Below, piece after piece: positions 1 through 6,011 of a DNA stretch of 30,054 nt. The stretch's first letter is position 1. Every line of letters begins with the position of its first letter. Source of the stretch: Gammaproteobacteria bacterium (GTDB lineage Bacteria; Pseudomonadota; Gammaproteobacteria; Pseudomonadales; UBA7434); assembly GCA_024280785.1 (NCBI GenBank), contig JAJRPK010000122.1:1-30054 (forward strand). The letters are read 5' to 3'. The notes below the pieces were generated by a model that did no database searches, was not told the origin of the DNA, and saw nothing but the letters and a program-made list of their open reading frames with translations. The position numbers and the translations under genes were made by a program.

Positions 1-670
1 AATGACTCGAACCAAGAACCGGCCTGTAGCACAGGGCCGGGTTAATGATGCGCAGGCCTTAGCATTTAGTGCAGTTCTTGGATTGTCGGGAATGGCAGCC
101 TTGGTTTTTTTCGTCAATTCTCTAACGGCGTGGCTTACCTTTTTCTCGCTGATTGGTTACGCACTGATTTACACTTGCTTTTTAAAGCGGGCGACGCCGC
201 AAAATATTGTTATTGGTGGCTTAGCTGGTGCAGCGCCACCTCTGTTAGGTTGGACGGCCGTTACCAATGAAATTGATGGTCACGGTTTGTTGCTGGTGTT
301 AATTATCTTTGCCTGGACACCGCCACATTTTTGGGCATTGGCTATTCATCGCAAAGACGATTATGCCAAGGTGGGGATTCCCATGCTACCCGTTACGCAC
401 GGAGATAAATACACGCGCTTGCATATCCTTTTGTATACGATTATTTTATTTGTAGTTACGTTGCTGCCTTATCTCACGCAAATGTTTGGTTTACTATATT
501 TGCTTGGAGCGATTATCTTAGGCATTGGTTTTCTGTATTGGGCTATTGTCTTGTTGCTTGATAAAAATCCAGATGCACCAATGAAAACTTTTAGGTATTC
601 AATCGTATATCTAATGGTTTTATTTGTAGTCATGTTGGCCGATCATTATTGGTACATTTTCATAGGGTAA
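1..670 (+). CDS. cyoE: Heme o synthase (protoheme IX farnesyltransferase), 3' part
   Basis: Integral membrane prenyltransferase that adds a farnesyl group to heme b to make heme o for terminal oxidases. The gene is cut by the window start: the ATG at position 2 is internal, because the first visible residues (MTRTKNRPVAQGR) are the end of the first conserved Asp-rich region of the UbiA family, which lies roughly 75-80 residues into a protein of about 300. The second conserved block is visible as TPPHFWALAIHRKDDYAKVG, with several hydrophobic membrane segments on both sides. The reading frame is intact to a TAA stop. A sco-type gene follows 133 bases downstream, fitting a cytochrome oxidase assembly cluster. 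The family assignment is secure; cyoE and ctaB are alternative names for the same family. Confidence 0.93.
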   Translation, partial: MTRTKNRPVAQGRVNDAQALAFSAVLGLSGMAALVFFVNSLTAWLTFFSLIGYALIYTCFLKRATPQNIVIGGLAGAAPPLLGWTAVTNEIDGHGLLLVLIIFAWTPPHFWALAIHRKDDYAKVGIPMLPVTHGDKYTRLHILLYTIILFVVTLLPYLTQMFGLLYLLGAIILGIGFLYWAIVLLLDKNPDAPMKTFRYSIVYLMVLFVVMLADHYWYIFIG

Positions 671-694
671 TTTATTGGGTAATAAGGTATTTGT

Positions 695-748
695 ATGCGA
701 GACTACAGCGATCGCTTAGGCTTAGATGAAGATTTGGGGCAGCGGTAG
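695..748 (+). CDS. Possible 17-residue micro-ORF between cyoE and sco
   Basis: An ATG at 695 opens a 17-codon frame (MRDYSDRLGLDEDLGQR) ending in TAG. An AAGG lies 7 bases upstream at 684-687, a usable ribosome binding site. The peptide is hydrophilic and charged, with no membrane segment. It could be a translated small ORF, a coupling peptide that carries ribosomes toward the GTG-started sco gene, or chance. I recognise no family. Confidence 0.2.
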   Translation: MRDYSDRLGLDEDLGQR

Positions 749-803
749 TAAAGACGTATTTATAGTATTAGTAGCCAACAAAAATCAACTTTAGGAACTT
801 TTC

Positions 804-1475
804 GTGCCCGCAAACCCTACCCCTGCTGAGAGACAAAACGGTATTCGAAATACTGTGATTGTCATTGTTTTAGTTATTACGCTAATGCTTGGCTTGTTTG
901 TCAATAAAATATTGCATCCCCGTATTCTTAGCCCAAAAGAAATGGTTGCTAATGGAGCGGTAATATTTTCGGTACCTAGAGAGATAAGCCCTCTTGTTTT
1001 GGCGGATCAGAATGGAGCCGAATTTACTGAAGAGAGTTTCCGTAATAAATGGACATTTGTTTTTTTTGGCTTTACCCACTGCCCTGATATCTGCCCTACT
1101 ACGTTAGCTTTATTTAATCAGTTATCCGAGCGTTTAGCGAGTACTGAGTTGGCGACTGATACGCAGTTCCTATTTGTTTCTCTCGATCCAGCTCGCGATA
1201 CGGTTGAAAAAATAAAACCCTATATCGAATATTTTAATCCTGATTTTGTGGGTCTTACTGGTGATTTTCTAACGATACATCGCCTGTCCAAGCAGTTGAA
1301 TGTCGCTTTTCGAAAGGTTACTACCAACAGTGAGACGGGCGATTACACGATTGATCACGGTGGTAACATTGCCTTGATCAACCCTAATGGCCATTATTCA
1401 GGTTTTTATAAGCCCCCTCTCGACGTGAATAAAATAGAGTTAACCTATCAATCTCTTCGCCTAGAAAACCGCTAG
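804..1475 (+). CDS. Sco1/SenC-family copper chaperone for cytochrome oxidase assembly
   Basis: A membrane-anchored thioredoxin-fold protein of the Sco family, which delivers copper to or reduces the CuA site of cytochrome c oxidase. Residues 15-34 form an N-terminal membrane anchor, so the domain faces the periplasm. The copper-binding CPDIC motif gives Cys93 and Cys97, and the conserved His is His185 in the stretch DHGGN. The length of 223 is normal. The start is GTG at 804, supported by AGGA at 793-796; no ATG lies nearby in frame. It follows cyoE and ends one base before the nuclease gene, suggesting one transcript. Family membership is seen directly; the exact oxidase partner is inferred. 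Confidence 0.92.
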   Translation: MPANPTPAERQNGIRNTVIVIVLVITLMLGLFVNKILHPRILSPKEMVANGAVIFSVPREISPLVLADQNGAEFTEESFRNKWTFVFFGFTHCPDICPTTLALFNQLSERLASTELATDTQFLFVSLDPARDTVEKIKPYIEYFNPDFVGLTGDFLTIHRLSKQLNVAFRKVTTNSETGDYTIDHGGNIALINPNGHYSGFYKPPLDVNKIELTYQSLRLENR

Positions 1476-1476
1476 T

Positions 1477-1926
1477 ATGTCGGTTTTGTCGCAGCGCTGG
1501 AAGCTGTCGGCACCCTACTCCTGTGCTTGCATATTTTTACTAATTCCAATATTCCTTTACGCCAGTGATCGAGACCGGTTGCTTTCTCAAGGCTACCGTG
1601 CTGTTTGTCGTTATGTGGTGGATGGCGATAGCTTATATTTACAGGGTGTAAAACAGCAAATTAGGCTTTGGGGTGTTGACGCGCCAGAGCGAAACGAAAA
1701 GGGTTACGGTCTAGCTAAAGACGAACTTAAGAAGTTGGCATTGGGAAAAATGCTCATCTGTGTGACACAAGATAAGGATAAATATAATCGTTTAGTTGCG
1801 AAATGTTTTGTTGATGATCCTGCAAACGATAATTTATTTGAAATCAATAAGGCAATGATCGATAGCCATCGAGCTTTAGAGTACTGTCGATTTAGTGATG
1901 GGTATTATGGGCATTGTGATAGCTGA
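1477..1926 (+). CDS. Exported small nuclease, staphylococcal-nuclease (thermonuclease) family
   Basis: A 149-residue protein with an N-terminal signal peptide or anchor (hydrophobic residues 15-29, possible cleavage after LYA) followed by one SNase domain. Catalytic features match the family: VVDGDSLYL with Asp49 and Asp51, the IRLWGVDAPE block with Arg63 and Glu71, and DKYNRLVAKC with Arg105. These are the calcium-binding and two-arginine/glutamate positions of thermonuclease. The start ATG is one base after the sco stop codon and has no clear ribosome binding site of its own, so translation is probably coupled. It should cut DNA or RNA outside the cytoplasm. Why it travels with oxidase assembly genes is not clear. 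Confidence 0.82.
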   Translation: MSVLSQRWKLSAPYSCACIFLLIPIFLYASDRDRLLSQGYRAVCRYVVDGDSLYLQGVKQQIRLWGVDAPERNEKGYGLAKDELKKLALGKMLICVTQDKDKYNRLVAKCFVDDPANDNLFEINKAMIDSHRALEYCRFSDGYYGHCDS

Positions 1927-1979
1927 TAGTGCTGGCAGCGAGGCACCTGGTCATTGACTAATATCCTTGAAATGCAGAC

Positions 1980-2008
1980 AAAAAAACGCAGGCTCATTAG
2001 AACCTGCG
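1980..2008 (-). terminator. Intrinsic terminator of the small secreted protein gene
   Basis: Read on the minus strand this is a stem CGCAGGTTC / GAGCCTGCG (9 pairs with one mismatch) around a four-base loop, followed by seven T residues. The arms are 1987-1995 and 2000-2008. The T tract is on the minus strand only, so it serves the gene ending at 2075 and not the nuclease gene. Confidence 0.75.
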
Positions 2009-2074
2009 GAAATTGGAGGATATAAGGTTTGAAAATCGACTGTTAAGTACTAGCTATGCTGTACGCCGCTATAA

Positions 2075-2380
2075 TTACAGTCCACGTGACTCAATAATGC
2101 TATCCAACTCGTGGCGAAGCTTTATTTGTAGGCCGTCTAAATAGACCTCACTTACTGGCTTGCTACGGAAAGACTCTATTGTGGGTAATCGATCGATCGA
2201 GATTTTTGGCTGATCTACTGAATAGCGATTAAATGCCAAGTAGAAGCTTTGCTCGACCGTTTGACCGTCATTCAGCTTGTTTAGGGACCCACTCAAGTCG
2301 GCTGGATTGGCAAGTACCTGTCCTGATAAGAGCAGGGCTGCCACTACATACGAAGCGGTGGAGGAAAATAGTCTGTTCAT
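2075..2380 (-). CDS. Small secreted protein of unknown function
   Basis: A 101-residue protein starting at the ATG at 2380, preceded by a strong ribosome binding site (AAAGGAG, spaced about 8 bases). A start ten codons further upstream has no such site and would spoil the signal peptide. Residues 1-24 form a typical signal peptide (MNRLFSS, a hydrophobic core, cleavage likely after VLA). The mature part, about 77 residues, is polar and begins with NPADLSGSLNKLNDG; it has no cysteine and no second membrane segment. I do not recognise a family. It is a single-gene unit with its own leader hairpin, upstream dyad and intrinsic terminator, so it is probably expressed as a periplasmic or extracellular protein. 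Confidence 0.72.
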   Translation of the reverse strand: MNRLFSSTASYVVAALLLSGQVLANPADLSGSLNKLNDGQTVEQSFYLAFNRYSVDQPKISIDRLPTIESFRSKPVSEVYLDGLQIKLRHELDSIIESRGL

Positions 2381-2405
2381 AATGTTCACTCCTTTCGCGG
2401 TATTG

Positions 2406-2436
2406 GCCAATTCATTACTTGTGGTGATGAATTGGC
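2406..2436 (-). promoter_or_regulatory. Leader hairpin before the small secreted protein
   Basis: A perfect 10-base inverted repeat, GCCAATTCAT (2406-2415) and ATGAATTGGC (2427-2436), with an 11-base loop. In the minus-strand transcript it sits just before the ribosome binding site of the gene starting at 2380. It may stabilise the mRNA or control translation. The structure is seen; the role is inferred. Confidence 0.4.
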
Positions 2437-2915
2437 AGTTGGTAAATCGTTTGTTGATGCTATGTTACATAGAGTAACACTTGTGGATAGAATTGCCAGT
2501 TCAAAATGAGTTTTTTACCTTAAATTTGTGTGAATATTTTGTAAGAAGCCTAGAAATAGTTGTGGTTATTCCAATATCTTATTGAGATATATGATTATTT
2601 TATAAGAAATCGAATAATTGAAGAAGTGTTACCTTGCGGTAATCAAATGATCATTATGCGGTTACGTCTTTGATCATATATTGTGCTTTATGTGTTACCT
2701 CGGTAGTTAAGTGCTTGAATACTAATGGAGAGTAGTAATTTCATAGTTAGGCAGATAGCTGTGATAAGCTGCCGCCGCTCGCGTATGGAAGTGAGCTTAA
2801 CTGCATAATTAGGCGAGCTTAATTAGACAAAGTTAGGTGCCTGCTTGGGTTGGTCACTGGAAATTGTCTTCTTTAGTGGCTCTACGACCAACATTTAAAT
2901 CTAAAGGAATTCAAT
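2411..2915. other. 505-base non-coding stretch between the secreted-protein gene and polA
   Basis: No convincing gene. It contains an overlapping dyad at 2460-2479 (CTATGT-T-ACATAG, overlapping TGTTAC-N5-GTAACA). It has a 9-base direct repeat GTGTTACCT at 2626-2634 and 2692-2700, each followed by a CGGTA-like sequence. A loose pair of units runs from TGCGGT to TGATCAT at 2635-2654 and 2657-2677, and a GAGCTTAA direct repeat at 2793-2800 and 2815-2822 is 22 bases apart. An inverted repeat GTTGGTC / GACCAAC (2849-2855, 2886-2892) lies just before the polA ribosome binding site. The promoters of both flanking divergent genes must be here, but I cannot place them confidently. Confidence 0.5.
2460..2479. 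promoter_or_regulatory. Candidate operator: overlapping palindromes
   Basis: CTATGT-T-ACATAG (2460-2472) is a 13-base palindrome that overlaps TGTTAC-N5-GTAACA (2463-2479). It lies 80-100 bases upstream of the start of the minus-strand secreted protein gene, a position suited to a regulator binding site. I cannot name the regulator. Confidence 0.25.
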
Positions 2916-5693
2916 ATGGTTGCGAATCACCCACTTGTTTTGGTTGATGGCTCTTCCTATTTATATCGTGCGTTTCACGCCTTGCCACCGCTCAATAACT
3001 CTAAAGGCCAGCCTACGGGTGCGGTGAAGGGCGTTATTAACATGCTTCGGCGACTCATTAAAGATTATCCGTCTGCGGAAATTGTTGTAATTTTTGACGC
3101 AAAGGGTAAAACCTTTCGCGACGATATTTACCCGGCTTACAAAGCAAATCGCCCATCAATGCCCGATGACCTTCGAGCCCAGATTGCACCAATACACAAT
3201 ATTATCAAGGCAATGGGGATGCCCCTGGTTATGATTGAAGGGGTAGAAGCTGATGATGTGATTGGAACTTTAGCGAAGCAGGCTACCGATGAAGCTCAGC
3301 CTATACTCATCTCTACAGGCGATAAGGATATGGCTCAGTTGGTTAATGATTACGTTTCGTTAGTCAACACAATGACTAATGTAATGATGGATCCTGACGT
3401 AGTAGAAGAGAAGTTTGGCGTACCGGCTCGATACATCATTGATCTTCTTGCACTGATGGGCGACAAAGTTGACAACATCCCGGGTGTTGCAGGAGTGGGT
3501 GAAAAAACTGCTCTGGGACTGATTCAAACGCTAGGTAGCATCGATGACATTTATTCCAAGCTAGATCAAGTGGCGGATGTTCCCGTGCGTGGCGCGAAAA
3601 AGTTGGCGGCAAAGCTGTCAGCAAATGAGAAAGAAGCCCGGTTATCGTATCTATTGGCGACAATTAAACTCGATGTTGAATTACCGATGAATGCGGCACA
3701 ACTACGCGAAGGCAAGTTGAGTACAACGCCGGATAACGTTGCGTTGCTAGCCTTGTTTAGAGAATTAGAATTTAAATCCTGGGTTGATGAATTGGAGCGG
3801 GGCGAGGGTTTTGCAATAAAGGCGGCAAGCAATTCTATGGCTGAAGGTTCGTCGGGCCCGGCCGAAATCGTAACCGAAGCAACGGCGACAAATTATGAGC
3901 TTGTGCTGGATCAAGAACACTTTGAGAAGTGGATGGCAAAGTTATCAAAGGCAAAGTTTTTTGCCTTTGATACTGAAACAACCAGCTTAGATTACCGCGA
4001 GGCCGTAGTCGTTGGAGTATCAGTATCGGTGGAAGCGGGATCAGCGGCCTATATGCCTTTTGGTCACGATTATGTGGGAGTACCTGAGCAGCTTTCAGAA
4101 GCGGCGGTGTTAGGTGCGTTAAAACCGTTGTTGGAGGATTCGACGGTAAAGAAAGTGGGCCAAAATCTTAAGTATGACAAGCATGTTATTGCCAACCATG
4201 GGATTGACTTGCAAGGGATTTCCGACGACACCATGTTGCAGTCGTATGTGATTAATTCAACCAGCACACGTCACGATATGAATACGTTAGCTGCAGCGTA
4301 TCTTGAGATCGAGACAACAAAGTACGAGGATGTTGCTGGTAAAGGCGCTAAGCAGATTACCTTTAATCAGGTAGCGCTAGAAGTGGCGGGACCTTATGCG
4401 GCCGAAGATGCTGATATTACGTTGCGGCTGCAGGCCTTATTTAGTCAAAAACTTGCTGTAATACCTTCACTCGAAAAACTGTATAAAGAGATTGAGCTAC
4501 CTTTGCTAGATGTTATATGCCGGATTGAGCAAAACGGGGCGTTGATTGATTCAGATTTATTGTTCAAGCAAAGTATGCAGCTAGGTGCGCGTATGCAAGA
4601 GCTTGAAGAAAAGGCTTATGAATTAGCGGGAGAGGAGTTCAATTTAGGATCGCCTAAGCAGTTACAGGCGATCCTCTACGAAAAACAAAAACTTCCTATT
4701 ATTAAAAAAACACCCAAGGGCCAGCCATCGACGGCCGAGCCCGTACTGCAAGAATTGGCGCTAGATTATCCGCTGCCAAAAGTCATCATGGAATACCGGG
4801 GCTTAAGTAAACTGAAGTCGACTTATACCGACCGTTTACCCGAGCAAATTAGCGTTAAGACTGGTAGAGTACATACATCGTACCATCAGGCTGTTACCGC
4901 AACCGGTCGCTTATCTTCATCCGATCCAAATTTACAGAATATTCCCATTCGAACTCCAGAAGGCCGCCGCGTCCGACAAGCCTTTGTTGCTCCGGAAGGC
5001 TATACGATTCTAGCCGCCGACTACTCTCAAATTGAGCTGCGAATTATGGCTCATTTGTCAAATGATAGCGGTTTAGTGAATGCTTTTAATACGGGCATGG
5101 ATGTTCACAAGGCTACTGCTGCCGAAGTTTTTTCTATTGGAGTTGAAGAGGTGAGTACTGAGCAACGTCGTAGAGCAAAAGCCATCAATTTTGGTTTGAT
5201 TTACGGTATGTCTGCTTTTGGTTTAGGTAAGCAGCTGGGGATAAACAGGAAAGAAGCGCAGCTTTATATCGACCGCTATTTTGACCGTTATCCTGGCGTA
5301 TTGCGTTACATGGAAACAACTCGTTCGTTGGCAGCGGAACAAGGGTATGTAGAAACCTTATTTGGTCGACGGCTTTATTTGCCGGAAATAAACAGCAGTA
5401 ATGGAATGCGACGAGCCGCGGCAGAGCGCACGGCGATCAATGCACCGATGCAAGGTACGGCAGCGGATATTATTAAATTAGCAATGCTTGATGTCGATCA
5501 GTGGTTAACGAAAGAAGACAACAAAATAAAAATGATTATGCAGGTTCACGATGAACTTGTATTTGAAGTGCCGCACGGAAGCGAAAGCGTGGCGAGTGAA
5601 AAAATCGCTGCGCTCATGTCGAGCTCGGCGCCACTTTCTGTACCGTTGGTGGTTGACGTTGGTGTCGGTAAAAATTGGGATGAAGCGCACTAG
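2916..5693 (+). CDS. polA: DNA polymerase I
   Basis: Repair and Okazaki-fragment polymerase of 925 residues with all three domains. Residues 1 to about 290 are the 5'-3' exonuclease (LVDGSSYLYRAFHA; EADDVIGTLA). Residues about 320-510 are the 3'-5' proofreading exonuclease with the DTET motif intact (Asp352, Glu354). Residues about 540-925 are the polymerase, with motif A DYSQIELR (Asp702), motif B RRRAKAINFGLIYG (751-764) and motif C QVHDE (Asp879). The length matches the family. The ATG at 2916 has AAAGGA 7 bases upstream. Proofreading therefore appears active, unlike in some PolA proteins. Its 3' flank holds a hairpin and a candidate small RNA, a position used by spf-like RNAs in related bacteria. 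Confidence 0.97.
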   Translation: MVANHPLVLVDGSSYLYRAFHALPPLNNSKGQPTGAVKGVINMLRRLIKDYPSAEIVVIFDAKGKTFRDDIYPAYKANRPSMPDDLRAQIAPIHNIIKAMGMPLVMIEGVEADDVIGTLAKQATDEAQPILISTGDKDMAQLVNDYVSLVNTMTNVMMDPDVVEEKFGVPARYIIDLLALMGDKVDNIPGVAGVGEKTALGLIQTLGSIDDIYSKLDQVADVPVRGAKKLAAKLSANEKEARLSYLLATIKLDVELPMNAAQLREGKLSTTPDNVALLALFRELEFKSWVDELERGEGFAIKAASNSMAEGSSGPAEIVTEATATNYELVLDQEHFEKWMAKLSKAKFFAFDTETTSLDYREAVVVGVSVSVEAGSAAYMPFGHDYVGVPEQLSEAAVLGALKPLLEDSTVKKVGQNLKYDKHVIANHGIDLQGISDDTMLQSYVINSTSTRHDMNTLAAAYLEIETTKYEDVAGKGAKQITFNQVALEVAGPYAAEDADITLRLQALFSQKLAVIPSLEKLYKEIELPLLDVICRIEQNGALIDSDLLFKQSMQLGARMQELEEKAYELAGEEFNLGSPKQLQAILYEKQKLPIIKKTPKGQPSTAEPVLQELALDYPLPKVIMEYRGLSKLKSTYTDRLPEQISVKTGRVHTSYHQAVTATGRLSSSDPNLQNIPIRTPEGRRVRQAFVAPEGYTILAADYSQIELRIMAHLSNDSGLVNAFNTGMDVHKATAAEVFSIGVEEVSTEQRRRAKAINFGLIYGMSAFGLGKQLGINRKEAQLYIDRYFDRYPGVLRYMETTRSLAAEQGYVETLFGRRLYLPEINSSNGMRRAAAERTAINAPMQGTAADIIKLAMLDVDQWLTKEDNKIKMIMQVHDELVFEVPHGSESVASEKIAALMSSSAPLSVPLVVDVGVGKNWDEAH

Positions 5694-5699
5694 ACAGAG

Positions 5700-5730
5700 G
5701 GCAGAAAAATATTGTGAATATTTTTCTGCC
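5700..5730. repeat. Perfect 14-base inverted repeat just after polA
   Basis: GGCAGAAAAATATT (5700-5713) and AATATTTTTCTGCC (5717-5730) flank a GTG loop. It begins 6 bases after the polA stop. No T tract follows on either strand, so it is not a standard intrinsic terminator. It could act as a 3'-end stabilising hairpin, a processing site or a symmetric protein site. Confidence 0.5.
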
Positions 5731-5820
5731 GAGTGGTTCATAGCAATGAACTTCTGCAAGAGTCGAATGTCATATTTAACGCTGCCATAGTCGCCGATGT
5801 TAAATTTTTTTGGTTGTAGT

Positions 5821-5849
5821 TTGATCAAGTAGTGATTTTTTAGTATTAG
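5821..5849 (+). promoter_or_regulatory. Candidate sigma-70 promoter for a small RNA
   Basis: TTGATC (5821-5826) and TATTAG (5844-5849) are separated by exactly 17 bases. Each matches four of six consensus positions. Transcription would start near 5856, between polA and the terminator at 5950-5985. It is a moderate match and is supported mainly by context. Confidence 0.3.
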
Positions 5850-5855
5850 GTAGTT

Positions 5856-5985
5856 ATGGTGGTTTAATAAGCACTTATGAAGTTGGTTACTTACTTGTGC
5901 TTGTGATTCGGGTTTTTTACCTGAAGTATGTTCCTTATTACAATTGTTTAGCCGGTAATGTCGAATAGATATTGCCGGCTTTTTT
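5856..5985 (+). ncRNA. Candidate small RNA downstream of polA
   Basis: The stretch from a promoter-like pair (TTGATC-17-TATTAG) to a clear intrinsic terminator is about 130 bases and has no open frame of note. It contains an internal hairpin TTCGGGT / ACCTGAA (5907-5913 and 5919-5925, one G-U pair, five-base T loop). In enterobacteria Spot 42 (spf), and in pseudomonads ErsA, are encoded just downstream of polA and are of similar length. I see no recognisable Spot 42 sequence here, so this rests on position, size and terminator. The alternative is that it is simply a long polA 3' untranslated region. Confidence 0.33.
5950..5985 (+). terminator. Intrinsic terminator, plus strand
   Basis: AGCCGGTAAT (5950-5959) pairs with ATTGCCGGCT (5971-5980), ten pairs with one G-U, 11-base loop, followed by a run of six T. 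It faces the plus strand only, so it ends polA or the candidate small RNA; recG on the minus strand gets no T tract from it. Confidence 0.8.
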
Positions 5986-6011
5986 ATGGAGTGGATTAAA
6001 CATGGAGTGAA

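Noticed and set aside
2277..2477. 66-codon plus-strand frame opposite the secreted-protein gene
   Set aside because: It is the antisense of the signal peptide and leader of a better supported minus-strand gene.
5505..5828. 107-codon minus-strand frame at the end of polA
   Set aside because: Mostly antisense to the polA motif C region; the start and composition give no support.
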